A stretch of DNA of 64,000 nt from Stachybotrys elegans (Eukaryota; Ascomycota; Sordariomycetes; Hypocreales; Stachybotryaceae): assembly GCA_020746835.1 (NCBI GenBank), contig JAGPNK010000030.1, positions 124,001 through 188,000 of the forward strand. Direction: 5' to 3'. The translations under genes were made by a program, and so were the position numbers. This document shows positions 12,331 through 24,029 of the stretch, one piece after another. The notes beneath the pieces are model-generated. The model was not told the DNA's origin. It searched no databases and saw only the letters and a list, made by a program, of their open reading frames with translations. Position 1 is the first letter of the stretch, and the number at the start of each line of letters is the position of its first letter.

Positions 12331-12691
12331 GCGATACAGTCTAGACGTTCGGAAACCTGATGTCCTCACACGACCTCTGGTCTCCCGTGTGCCACTTGTC
12401 TTGTACACCAGCTTTAGCTCGGCTTTGTAATTCCCAGCATACACAGAGAAAGATGTACTCCACATCAGGGCGAGGCGGATGATGCAGCAATCGGAGCACA
12501 TATTCTTAAGCATCTACTGGATGGAACCGACCGGGGTGAATTCAGTAATACACGCCACTCATTCGTGAATAAACCGACGTAACAATGGAACGGTTGAAGG
12601 CAGTGTGATAGGAACTGGGCCAAGAGTAATGGAGCACAGTGAGGCTCACACGATGGGGGGTGCAAAGTTTCATACCATCACGGGGGATACG

Positions 12692-13010
12692 ATGAAGGCT
12701 TCAAGCGCCCCATAGCTCTTCGTCCTGATCTGGCTCTCCTGCCTCTCCCTCTCCTCATTTTTCTCGCCTAGGGCACAAAATTCAGCGCTTCTATTCCGTA
12801 CAAGGCCGGCTGTTGCTCCAAGTATACCTTCTGTGGTTATGACTGTAAGTTCATGTTACCGATCAAGACCCCGCAATCTGGACACTCTGATAACACCTGG
12901 GGAATTGCCAAGATGATGTGTGCCTAAACAAGTGCCCGCCTCGCTGTGCGACCTGGGCGGCTTCGGCTCCCAGTTTGTTGAGAAGTCCAAGTGCCCTTTG
13001 GACAGGACAA
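12692..13010 (+). pseudogene. Decayed 5' part of a chitin-binding (subgroup C type) chitinase gene
   Basis: The ATG at 12692 begins MKASSAP, then an in-frame TAG, then a hydrophobic run (LFVLIWLSCLSLSS) that reads as a broken signal peptide. A shifted frame then shows GCCSKYTFCGYD, the cysteine signature of a ChtBD1 module, followed by a GTAAGT donor. Next comes CDLGGFGSQFVEKSKCPL, like the inter-module segment of subgroup C chitinases. No GH18 barrel follows in this window, so the 3' part is lost. It is divergent from the LysM relic at 11640-12330. Confidence 0.55.
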
Positions 13011-13546
13011 GATCAAGGACCTAGTCTACGCCATTCTCCCCACCACGGCGTGGATCCATCGAAATATTGGACAGCCTAATACCGATACTCAAATGTTGTG
13101 GCCCAGCCACTGCAACGGTTGTGTCCAATAAACGGGATGTTATGCCTGGAGAGAAACTTGACCTAGAAAAACCCAGCCTGGTTAATGGTGTCGAAAGTCA
13201 ACCGCTGATTGAGGAACAGGTACCCTATTTGTCACGTCCAACTCAGTCTCGGCATTTAAAACGACTACTAAAAATGGTGGTTCAGGCTCTATCACCCTGG
13301 TGGTTGTGGTTCAAAACAAACCAGACCTCTGCGGGACATCAGTGAATTGAGCCTATCGCCCAAACTGACCTATCGATGGATGTTTGAATGTTCACAGCAG
13401 CATCGTGGGCTAGCCTGTGTGTGATTAAGAGTGAGGTGAAATGTAGCAGAAGACTTATGGTTAAATCCCTTTTGCTGGCGTAGTTTATAAACACATAGAA
13501 GCGCGGCATTTACTCCTTATTATTAAAGCTAGTGTTGAATAACTAT

Positions 13547-15269
13547 TTATTTTAATATTAAAGATGTATACCACTGCCATGAAATCTTATTAATAGGTTC
13601 GCTAGGCAAACCCCCGCCTGTTGTCCAAGTAACAATGCCTAACCGCTCGTAGTACTGAACGCCTTTATTGTTGATTTGATCCAGTACGTTCAAGAGTAGG
13701 GCAGTACTCTGACGCGTGTAAGACTTAGCATTCACTGACCACGACGCCTGTGTGTCCCCCAACCACAGAACCAATATATTCTCACACTCAATTCGTGTTG
13801 GATGGTCACGCCGCTCTAGACAGTGCGGCAACGAGGTCGAGTGAAAGGTCCTAGTGCCATTAATATGGCTATCTAGGAGGATCTTGAAGTGAAGACCCCA
13901 CCCACGCACCGCAAGGTTCAGGTCCAAGTCTCCGGCTTGCTTGAGTGCGTCAAGCAAAGTTAGAAGTTTGCAGCAATTTCCAGCAGCAACGCAGTTCCCA
14001 TTTAAATCAGACTCGATGGTGGCCCTGATGGTTGGATCCCGGTATATCAGCAACGAGTCCGGTACTATTGAATTTTCCGTGATACACCAGGAGAACCCCG
14101 GCTTCGGCTGCGTGGTGTGGACGAACAACTGTCCCAAAATGGCGCTTTGCCGGTTTATGGCTCCAGCAAACTCGATGACCAACTTCTCCACCGTTGGATT
14201 CTCGTCTGGCCTTGCCGACTTTCCGACAACGAGATTATAGATCTGCATGATTGCGTAGACGCGGTCCTCGCTATGGCTGGTTGTGCGGTAGCGAGCCGTT
14301 CCGTACTGGACGTTGGGGTTGGTGCTGAAGAGGTAATAGAATCCCACCCGAAGAATCAGCTCCTTAACCCTCTTGATTGCGCTCATCGTCTGCTCTGGAA
14401 GTGGTCGAGAATAAACCGTTGTCCTCTCGATGACTGTTTCTAAATTATCGTACACATTCTGACAGTGGTTGATTAACATGGTCAGGTATGTGCGTTGCTC
14501 TTTTTCCTGCACCTTCCAGGGCACAGGCTCGCCCTCGGTAGAGAGAACGATGGCATCATTTCGGATAGTAACCTCTTGCAGAGTCCATAGCGACGAGAAC
14601 CATGGGTCGGAAAATAGGATTCCATACGCCGTCTGAAGCTTCTGCATCGTGCCGTCAAAGTCAACATCTGAGTTTGGAAGGTAAACGTAATCATAGAGTC
14701 CGTTGCCGTGTTCCAAGATTTCATCCAGGGCTTCAACAAGCTGTGCAGTCTTGAGTTGGGATAGCCAGACAAAGGTTGAATGTGCCTGCTTGAAGATGCT
14801 GGCTTGGCGACCGATCTCGACCGCTGCCTGCGTGCTTCCCCGGCGCTGGTCAATGCAGCCCACATCTATCCAAACCCATTCGACGCCGGTGTCTCGTATT
14901 TTTCCAACGACATTCAGAAAAGCTTCACTGGTGAAGTGCGTTTCCTCTACTGCAGGGATATCCCATGGAGTATTCTGGATGGGAAGCATAGGTGTGGCGT
15001 GGCGGCCGTCTTTGATCCTCCAGCGACCCCATGTGTACGACAACGTGCTATACTGTGGCTCCCTTGCCATAATATTACCATACTCGTATTTATTGCTGTC
15101 GTCTCGAGGGATAGATGTCATGCTCGGTATGTGGATTAGTCGCTGAGGCCAGTACACGGGGACCCCCTCCCATCCGTAGGGCAGCCGCCCGCCTAGGAAA
15201 GGATGATCCTGCTCTTAGTCAGTAACTACAACGATATCGCGGGGCTTAGCAGTTGACGCTTACCGTCAT
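13547..15269 (-). CDS. HET-domain protein (heterokaryon incompatibility type)
   Basis: Putative allorecognition or programmed-cell-death protein. The first exon is only the ATG ACG at 15269-15264; a 55 bp intron (15263-15209) joins it in frame to LPYGWEGVPVYWPQRLIHI. An in-frame upstream ATG at 15377 is an alternative start. The protein is about 555 residues. HET motifs are present: YSTLSYTWG (about residue 60), GVEWVWIDVGCIDQ and DPWFSSLWTLQE, plus the downstream SEDRVYAIMQIYNL segment typical of the family. No second recognisable domain follows in the C-terminal half. The open frame is uninterrupted. HET genes are polymorphic and often found in accessory regions; a second one lies at 49352. 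Confidence 0.87.
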
Positions 15270-15399
15270 AGCAGCTCCGCTTGAAGCCGGCGGTTTCTGC
15301 CAGACTTTAGTGGATGATGGAGTGATAATAAACTGTACAAGGAAGCCGAATTTTGGAGCACAGCTGACATTAGGCATCAACTTTGGCCAACTGGTTGGG

Positions 15400-17505
15400 C
15401 ATTCAAGCCGAGCACGTGATATTCCCCATGGGCTTGTCCTTTTTGTGCTTGGGGAATAATGCCAAAAATGAATTTAGATGAAGCAAATGATAGCTAGTGC
15501 TGAAATTGCTAGGTTCTTTATTTCTCATTGCTTGGGAGTCGTTTGATATTATCATTTACTATTTGCGCTAGCTTCCTTTTCCTATAGCAACCGAATTAAC
15601 GTGTTCCCACGTGAGCGTTGCCCTCACACGGAATTCATCTCCGGCGAGTACCAGTACTGTTCTTCACTACTGAGATATGCTCTTCGATGCCAGGTGTGTC
15701 CTGCCAACCGCAAACGCGCACAAGGTGCATTGGCACGACACAGTACAGTTGATACCAAGCCACAGATACTGGGTCGGCTCGTTCAACCAGGCCAGGAAAA
15801 GCAGACCGACCGGGAAATATAAGACGTACACGTATATCAGGGCGATACACGACACCTCTCGGACGCGATCGGACCCTTTGTCTTAGAGGGTGTCCGTAGT
15901 GCCAGAAGAACTATCTAGTCACATCAACCTCTCCCTGGGGTGTTCTGATGAGAATGAAGCCAATCGATGTGCAGTTGAGCATTTTGATGGCTTGTACCAC
16001 GAATAAACGAGGGTTGAGAGACGTCTGCTAATCGATTGAAGATTAGATCGTCTCCAGCAGAATGGATTGAGGTTAAGAAGATAGTCGATCCGTTCTTAAC
16101 AGTGATCCCTTCTCCTGTTTGGAAGGGAAGGACTCGCGTCATGTAGACGTCAACATCTCTCGCTGTGCAAAGCTTCTTCACACCCACCGAGGGTGCAACT
16201 CAAGGCGTCTTGCTGCATGAGAGGAAACGGCAACGTTGGGATGCCTCGGGCGGCTTGTTCGTGTAACCCGCCAACAAAAGCGGACGACGCATCTTCAGCC
16301 CAACTGCAGACATTGGTATGACATGTGTTTTGCATCTGCCGACCTGTCGCTTTCCACACGATGTCTTATGCCAGGCTGGTTGGCTTCACCATCAGACCGA
16401 ATCTGGTATGTTGAATGAATATCTCCATCCGCAGTTGGTGTGTTGGTTGCTTACAGATTTGACCGGGGCATAAACCAACATCTATTACGTGGCATGCATG
16501 TACCGCACCAGGCAGAAACGCCCGACATGGGGGGGCGTGTAGCATTCTAAAAAATTAAATCAACAGCTCATTCCTTGTCTATATGCCGAAGTGGTGACAA
16601 TGCGGGTGCCTTTGCTAGTGTTGCTCACAAGTTCGGATACCTGCCCATCCCCCGATTTTTTCAGATAGTCCCAATGGTTTCCCCTGACCCCTGCGTCTTG
16701 CGTCTGTATATGCCTTTTGCGAAAGAGGGGCTCAAGAATTGCTCTATTGCTCTATTGATGTTGTCTACTCTAGTCAAAAACTCGAATAGACATTGCGGCG
16801 CATGGCTACAGAGGAAAATGCTTCATTGGAAGCATTTTTGTCTACAGAAATCAAGAGCTCGGAATGTACTCAACGCCACGGGGCGGGCGTATCACATGGC
16901 GACTTCTCAATTATATCCTGACTTTCTCAACTTCATTTATTATTGGTTTCACCATTGGTCATGGCTCTCATCCAATGCAAGCGACGACACCTTTCGGTCG
17001 TCCATGTGAGTCAGGCTGACCCGATTGTGGAATATTAACTTATGAAAATCGGGCACTGCCCCCAGGCTCACTTCAGACAACACGGCACCGCAATTTGGCC
17101 TTTACCCGGTCCGGGATCTGAAGCATCATCAGCTTTATTGTCTTGTCTGTCAATATCCGGCTCAGCTACATACGAGTACGCTATGATTGTCGCATATTAC
17201 GAAGCCCCGGCCATCAAGAGCCCGACGGATAACCCTGATATTGAGAACATGTTCTCTACACAAATTGCCCCTTCCCATATCTGACACTGTTTCGATTGCA
17301 TTCGACAAGTTCTCAGAGTAGCCGACACGAATCTTTAAGTGGACTACAAAACACATCTTCGAATGGATGGGGACTACCACAGTGTTGGGGCTATGATCGT
17401 ATCATTTTATGGGCGGATAAACATGCAAACTTCTCTGACAAGGGAATAGTTACCTAGAATACGGTAGTAAGATTAAGCTTCTTCCCTCCACTACCCAGAA
17501 CCAAC
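15400..17505. other. Spacer without recognisable genes
   Basis: Only short frames without family features are present, the longest being 144 codons at 16575-17009. Base composition is mixed and many stops occur in all frames. I see no RNA gene, array or mobile-element coding region. Confidence 0.4.
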
Positions 17506-18300
17506 CTAATCCTTTACAAACTGAGAGTAGTCCCTCGTGTCAATCATTCTTTGCCTCGCCCAGTGATTCAGAGCCTGCCAGTCCATGCATTCATTATCTG
17601 TGTAGACACGAGAGGTGGGAATACCGTTCCTCCAGATGAATGTCCCGAGAGTAGCGTCACCTCGACGCATGCAAACATGCTCCAATACTCAAGGCAATGG
17701 TCTCAAAAGTGTAAGATGATAGATCGATAGCTCGAGAAGTAGCAGTACCTATGTGCGCGTCGGTACGCAAGCGCTCCGTTCCTGTTATATTTGGACAGTA
17801 ACGCTCCAAATATAAATAATGTCTAACGCGCGTCTATGCCATCCATGTTAGCAGATAAATGCAAAGGCCTGTCTCTCGGCTCCCAATACAGTGCGGCTCG
17901 TGGTACACACCCATCTCAGCCATAAATCCATATTCGTCCTTCAGTGCGATGGTGCTATCCCCTTCATTGTCGATCTAGTTCATTCTTGGAAACCTTGATG
18001 GTTATTGCTGGAAATCATGTCAGTCTTTAACTCTTTAATGAGTGTGTGAGCTCACGGGTTACTATGTTCTTCCACGCAAGATCAAACTCAGGGCGAGGTT
18101 TGCCTGTAAAAGGCCCATCTATATCTCTGCATACTCGTTAATACCGCACGACCTTTATAGCGGGAGGTTAGCCACTTCATCGCTCAGTAGAGTTTACTCG
18201 GTGCGCACGGTATGTCAATTACGGTCTCACGCAGGTCGTTCCGCCGCTAGAGTCTTTAGTTAAAAGCTGGAGGCATAAGATGACGAGGATAGTATTTGAT
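17506..18300 (-). pseudogene. UstYa-like (DUF3328) oxidase pseudogene
   Basis: UstYa-family proteins are membrane-anchored fungal oxidases of ribosomal-peptide and other metabolite pathways. On the minus strand the order is: GPFTGKPRPEFDLAWKNIV; an intron (donor near 18055, acceptor near 18006); ITIKVSKNELDR; a frameshift; NEGDSTIALKDEYGFMAEMG with VYHEPHC, the first HxxHC motif; more damage; an intron; HIDHCLEYW, the second HxxHC motif; a one-base shift; then RRGDATLGTFIWRNGIP and a C-terminus ending at 17506. Both metal-binding HxxHC motifs are readable, so loss is fairly recent. The N-terminal membrane segment is not clear. No precursor peptide gene or partner UstYa gene is visible nearby. 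Confidence 0.75.
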
Positions 18301-20193
18301 AGAACTAGCAGTGCAATGGTGATGGAAGGGAAATGGCGGGAGATTTGGAATGGAGTGAAAACGGTTCTTATTCAACTTCTTTCTGTCTCCTGGTCAGTAT
18401 GACAGAGGTTCATACCCTTAAGAAAGAGCCATGTTCTAGGCCAACTTGATATCAACTGTTGTTCAGAATTAGCTAGATTGCTTGAGCTGAGGCAGAGTTA
18501 CATGCCAAAGGGGGCTCTGCCGGGCCGACTGGGTGTTGGTCATCCTCGTGCCAATTGTGTTGCTGGGTTGCAGATGAGATGGAGGGACATGTCACCTGCC
18601 GATGTAGAAGAGAGGCCAGTATTTGTCTCTCAACCAACATTTGTGGCAGACCATCACCTCACTATTGTATATACATGAAATGACTCACATACTTGGGAAC
18701 ATTAATGTTCTCTCATATGAGTAACCATACGGCTGTCATGACGGACTTATGGCGGCGCCACGTTGCGAGGGTCCCAGCTGTAGCTTGCGTCGTGATATTC
18801 CGTTTGGATGCTTCCAACTACTGTCCTGACTCCCAGACATGAAGTGGTACTTGTAGGTAAGCTTATGGCAACCACCCATTGGCCCAATATGGCTCTGGGT
18901 AAAACATGCGCCTGAAAAGTCAAGTCCACGGCAAAAGTCCGTCCCTGTCTACTCCATTATTTGTGAGTTCCCAACGTTAGTGTATTCTTTTGTCGCAAGC
19001 TCTAGAACTGCGGGCTATGAATGTTTCCGAGTAACTGATACCCCCATGGCATCTTGCAGTTGTTGGAAAAGGGCATCCATGGTAGCATCTAGAGTGCATA
19101 GTTCGGCTGGTTTGGGAAGCTCGCCCCACGAACCGTCGCAACATCTGCGTGTCCCGATGCACCGCCCACAAATCTTTCCTGCTCTTCGCTAAGCTCCTCT
19201 TGCTCAGTGATGCAAGTGACTGACTGGACTGGGAAATTACACGTCTCTAGGAAAGAATAAAAGCCTAGCGACTGTGTTACATTTGTGGCGTTTCACGTCT
19301 TTCTATTTCCCTTGGGGCAAGGCATTAATCCAACCAACTCGTCATGCCATCCGTAGCTCGTTTCCAGCTTTTCCTATGATGTCCAGTATCTCCATTGATA
19401 ATGTGTCAAAATTTCGAATAATGGAATCGAGTCATTGTTTGACTCTGTTCTTTGGTCCTGCGGGCAGCAAGGCCGCTATTATTCGCATATACTATTGTTC
19501 TTTTTTCCACACTGCGCGCACCTACTCCATCATAATGGAATCGAAAAGAAAGTTGCACTAGAAAAAACAGGTTCTGTGAAGAAAGGCTGCCCGTAGAACC
19601 ATACAGCCAAAGTTTCCGCGGACGCGTCGGCTTATGAAGGTTACGTGGCACGGAGGGTTGTTGACTCGTAATATCCCCAGAGACAAGGGGCTGGTCCACT
19701 CGCGAGACAAGAAAAGGTAGGACCTTGCAAAGGGTGTATATTTAACAAGCATACAGTAGGTGCCAAGACTAACCCACTGTTGGCCCTTCCTTTGCACATG
19801 AAAAGCGTCATTCCACCGCCTAGGTTGCATCTTCGGTGGTACCACGGCACTACCATTCCAATGTGCATGTGCAACTTGGGGGCCGCGTAATTTGCATCTT
19901 GGGCGGCGCATGACTCTACATTGTCATCACCATCTCAATGTACAGCCAACATCTCAACGTGCAACCAACACCGAAGTGGTTCGGTACGACATATCATCAC
20001 GTTCGCAATCTCCTGGCCACAGTGCCCAGAAGCACCCCACACATGAGCAACAACAGCCCTCTTTCTTTCTTTTCCTTTGCTTCATCTCTGTAGACTAAGA
20101 TTGATATCCATCGCTGTCTACAGTATATGATCCTACAAGGCGTCTTGATCTTCTATTTCTCAGCAACGGTTCCTTGCCTTTTCGTTCCTCAAC
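18300..20193. other. Spacer with one dispersed repeat and the GMC promoter
   Basis: No gene can be supported. The stretch holds repeat copy B near 19440-19545 and ends in the upstream region of the GMC oxidoreductase, including a pyrimidine-rich tract at about 20058-20090. Confidence 0.45.
19440..19545 (-). repeat. Dispersed repeat, copy B
   Basis: Same orientation as copy A. It shares GATGGAGTAGGTGCGCGCAG, GGAAAAAAGAACAATAGTAT and GCTGCCCGCAGGACCAAAGA, and extends into the AGAGTCAAACAAT tail also seen in the copy at 33990-34085. Non-coding. Confidence 0.75.
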
Positions 20194-21795
20194 ATGGATA
20201 ACATCACCGCTGACTACGTTGTTGTTGGTGGCGGGCTCACTGGATGTGTTGTGGCCTCACGTCTGAGACAAAGGAACGGTCAACCCAGTGTGATCTTGCT
20301 CGAGGCAGGTCTTGACCCATCCGGCAATCCTGCAGCTGCTGGCCTTCTTGGTGGCTTGTCTCTCCAAGGAGGGGAGCTTGATTATGCCTATCAAAGCGAT
20401 CCTGAGCCCAACACTGTCAACCGTGTCCACACGCTTAATGCCGGCAAGGTACTTGGTGGCGGCAGCATCCTGAACTATGGTGGCTGGCTTCGTGCCGATG
20501 CCGCTGACTACAACGATTGGGCTGAGATTGTCGCTGACCATCGCTGGAGCTATCAAGGCCTCAAGCCTTGGTTTCGCAAGACGGAGCGATACGCCGACCC
20601 TCAGGCTGACCCTGATGAGCGTGGCTTCGATGGTGCCATGCATATTTCCCCAATCTCAGCTTCGGAATCAGGAGAACGCAAGTATCCCTTGCGGGAGCAC
20701 ACCAAGCGGGCCTGGCTTGAGCTTGGAGTCCCTGAAAACACCCGCAGAAAGAATGGTTCCACCAGGGGTCTAGCAGAGATGGTTGAAAACTCCCACAAGG
20801 GTATGCGTCAGCCCGCACAGGCTTCATATCCTCTGGATGGTGTGCAAATTCTTTTGCAAACTCTGGTGCAGAGAGTCACCTTTTCTGGCTCAGTAGCCAC
20901 AGGCGTTGAGCTGGCGGATGGTTGTATCATTTCTGCACGAAAGGAAGTCATCCTGTGCGCGGGAGCGTATCGCACCCCCCAGCTCCTTATGCTTTCTGGT
21001 ATCGGCCCAAGAGGTTTACTGTCCGAGTTGGGTATAGCCGTCAGGCACGATTCCCCGTACGTTGGCCAAAACCTTCACGATCACTTTGCTATCTATCTTG
21101 CTTTCCGTCTGCGTGACTCCACTGCCGGATATGCGATGGGTAGCTCTTTGTGGAACCCGGGTTTGTGCAAGACCCTTCCCTGGGACTGGGTCGTCAGCGA
21201 ACCTCTGCCTGCTGAACTCATGTCCAAGCACGGGATCAAGGCGGAGCAGGAGCGAAATCTTTGGGAAGCCATCACCCTCTATGTTCCACCGGGAATTCCG
21301 GGCATCCCCATCGATGGGAGTCACATTGCGACTTCCACCATGCTCCTTCGTCCAACTTCTCGCGGGAAAGTATCGATCCGATCGAACAGTATTTCCGATC
21401 CTCCGCGAATTGAACCCAACTATCTATCTACCGCCTTGGACCGAGATACTCTCGTTCACGCTACTCGAGAAACCCTTAAAGCTCTATCAACTGGAGCTAT
21501 GCGGCCAATTATTGAAAGCGAAACACCCCCGAGTGGACCAGGTCTCGATGGCTTAACACCACTCACAGCAGACGCCCCTGATGAGACTATAGAAGAAAGG
21601 ATACGACGTACTGGCATGCAGCATCATCATTCAGGTGGTACAGCAGCTATGGGGAGGGTTGTCGATACAGAAGGCAATGTGATTGGCGTCCATCAACTGA
21701 GGATTGCTGATGCAAGCATTATCCCAATTCCCTTAGGTGGTCACCCGCAAGCCTCTCTTTATGCAATGGCAGAGCAGATTGATAGCTTTATTTAG
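20194..21795 (+). CDS. GMC-family FAD-dependent oxidoreductase
   Basis: Intronless, 533 residues, intact. It oxidises an alcohol-type substrate (substrate unknown) with FAD. The dinucleotide-binding motif VVVGGGLTGCVVASRL sits at residues 10-25, with the ribose-binding glutamate in ILLEAG. The GMC signature region GKVLGGGSILNYGGWLR follows. The C-terminal active site reads MQHHHSGGTAAMG, then ADASIIPIPLGGHPQAS, supplying the two catalytic histidines. No signal peptide is seen, so it is probably intracellular; the short length fits the choline dehydrogenase/versicolorin-B-synthase-like side of the family rather than secreted glucose oxidases. It is the only intact gene between two decayed blocks and may be a leftover of a metabolic cluster (the UstYa relic lies 2 kb away); that link is inference. 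Confidence 0.92.
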   Translation: MDNITADYVVVGGGLTGCVVASRLRQRNGQPSVILLEAGLDPSGNPAAAGLLGGLSLQGGELDYAYQSDPEPNTVNRVHTLNAGKVLGGGSILNYGGWLRADAADYNDWAEIVADHRWSYQGLKPWFRKTERYADPQADPDERGFDGAMHISPISASESGERKYPLREHTKRAWLELGVPENTRRKNGSTRGLAEMVENSHKGMRQPAQASYPLDGVQILLQTLVQRVTFSGSVATGVELADGCIISARKEVILCAGAYRTPQLLMLSGIGPRGLLSELGIAVRHDSPYVGQNLHDHFAIYLAFRLRDSTAGYAMGSSLWNPGLCKTLPWDWVVSEPLPAELMSKHGIKAEQERNLWEAITLYVPPGIPGIPIDGSHIATSTMLLRPTSRGKVSIRSNSISDPPRIEPNYLSTALDRDTLVHATRETLKALSTGAMRPIIESETPPSGPGLDGLTPLTADAPDETIEERIRRTGMQHHHSGGTAAMGRVVDTEGNVIGVHQLRIADASIIPIPLGGHPQASLYAMAEQIDSFI

Positions 21796-22149
21796 TTTCG
21801 CAGTCAATTTAGATAACTGTAGCAGGGGTCAAATTGATATCGTATAGTATGCTAGGCTAAGCAAAGTCAGGATCATAGCTACTAGCAAAGGTCATCAGTA
21901 GGGCTGCCATTAGAGGTCATTATTAGGGGCATGGTTAAAGGACAGGATCTAGCTGCCGGCGAAGATTAGAACTGCCTGAGGATCAAAACGAGGTCTCAGT
22001 AAGGGGACGGTAGTCCTCTCGCTATAGAAATTTTCAACTCTTTTTAACCCAAAGTGTTCAATGTACGCTAAATGAAGTTGTTTTATGCGCTTTGCATATG
22101 TCCTCTTTTCAGAAAGATCTACAGAACATGGATCATACAGCCTACCCTA

Positions 22150-23995
22150 TAAGAGACCAGCGGTAGTGGTTGCCGCTGACGGGTAACAGCGTTGACCAGG
22201 GCCAGCCGGAGATGCAGGGTACAGCGGCGGCGGAGGGTCCGTCAAGGCGCGCGGCCTCGAGTTCATGGCGTGGAGCGCCTGGCCGAACTTGTCCACAGTC
22301 TTGACCTTGCGGAGCGAAACTGGCCTTGTGTGGCGGGCTTGAAGGGCGAATAAATGCTATCCTTTAAGTTTATGTGGAAGGCGAGGGGGACGTCAACATC
22401 TGGCCGGCCTCGTCTCGCGCTGCCTGCTTGCTGGGCAGAGGCTTCACGCTCGTGCTCGACGGCCGGTTTATGGGCTTGGCGTGGTTCCCTTGCAGGCGCA
22501 TAGTCAGGCTGTCGCGGAAGCCCGAGAGGAGTCTATTTAAACAATAGCAGGAATAGGTCCCTTTGAGATCCCGGAGCTGCTACTTGGTCACACTCTGGGA
22601 CACCATGGCTTGCATTGGTAGGTCGACTTCAGGCAGGACAAGACTATAAACCATAATATGCTGTCATCCAGCTTGCTCTTGTTGACGTCGTCGCGGATCC
22701 TACTCCTAAACTTGGTACCCTATAAGAGCCAGGCTGTGTAGGCCTCAAAGGACCAGAAGTCAAAGGGGATCTACTACTGGACCAAGATGGGGGGCCAGGG
22801 AGCCTTCTTGTCCTTGGCTGCATTCTAGCCTTAGTCGTGGTACAATGGTATCTCAGTCGTGCCCGACAAAGTGACGCACTCGACAAGCAGTACTTCGGCG
22901 GCAGATTGGAGGTCCTTTGGCAGTTTCCCTTTGCGATTGGGGAAAAGTCCTTCCAGCCCTTGGATAATGCTTCCGTGCTTTTGGCCTTGGCTGTCTGATA
23001 TCGAGTCGGATAGCAGGTCGTTGCTGAAGTCATATGGCCAGCCTGATGCCACGCCTCTGATGAGCTAAAAATCCGTTGGATGTAGAAGAAAGGCGCTGCA
23101 GCTTGCTTCAATCTCAACTTTAGCCCCGACTGCTCGAGCTTGCCGGCAAGCGTAGCGACCTCATCGCGCTTCAGCTTCATGTGCAACTCGGCGAGGCACT
23201 GAGTCCTTTTGGCTGCCTCCTGTTCTCCCTTGTTGCTGGCTGATACATGAGATCCGTGATCTTGCGAATGCCAGCCGATGACATAGTAATGCGCCATTGC
23301 TAATGACGGGCCCTTGCCGCTCGAGTAGCCGAAGTCGTTGACGATGCTGAAGACGTTGATGCTGTGCAGCTGGTAGCTGACAAAGATGGGTTGGAGCTCT
23401 TCAGAGGCGGGAGCTTGACGCGAGGGGCCTTGTTGCTGCTGTCGTTCCACTGGTCCAGCTTGATTTCTTGCCGATAAATACCTCGGCGCTCGATGACCTT
23501 GACGCCGTCGCCGCCACTGACAAACGGCGAGATATCGACGCTCCACTGACGGTCGCTCTCAACGACCAAACCTCGACCTGGGGGATCGTGTCTCGGGCGT
23601 CATTGGAGTAGATGGTGTCCTTGACGCGACCGCACCACTAGCCATCTGGTCGGCACTTGGAGGAGAGCCTGCGCGCTAATGTCGTCGGACGCTTTCTCTG
23701 GCTCGTTTGGTGGCGCCACGCCGTGGCGGTAGATCCGGGGCAGCATCCCGTGCAGATAGTCACCCTGGCGGTTGGTCCGCTCGTGCCGAGGTCGGTGAGC
23801 GTGGGTTATGTGCCGCCGGGACTGTGTGGTGCAGATCGGCATGCTAGAGCACATCGTGTCGGAGCACAGTGTTGTCAAGCCGCAGGTAGACATGGTTGGT
23901 TACGTGATGGGCGCGATCTTGGACTCGTCTGACGCCCGGGAGCAGACTGGCTTGGGGCGACGAGCTTGTAGCTCACCTTGTTAGCCATGATTTCT
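22150..23995 (-). pseudogene. Relic of a large unidentified protein gene (minus strand)
   Basis: GC-rich sequence with coding character in all three minus frames by turns. An ATG at about 23989 (MANKVSYKLVAPS) may be the old start. Long coherent patches include VSGGDGVKVIERRGIYRQEI and KLDQWNDSSNKAPRVKLPPL, then SYQLHSINVFSIVNDFGYSS in another frame, then QGLEGLFPNRKGKLPKDLQS and LLVECVTLSGTTEIPLYHD in a third. I count at least five frame changes plus stops, too many for introns. I do not recognise the family with confidence. It is divergent from another relic starting near 24.0 kb. Confidence 0.5.
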
Positions 23996-24029
23996 TGCTT
24001 TTCTCTTTAAGTATTAAGTGTGAAAATTA

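Noticed and set aside
16575..17009. 144-codon open frame in the spacer
   Set aside because: No signal peptide, motif, splice pattern or codon bias; it lies in stop-rich sequence and looks like chance.
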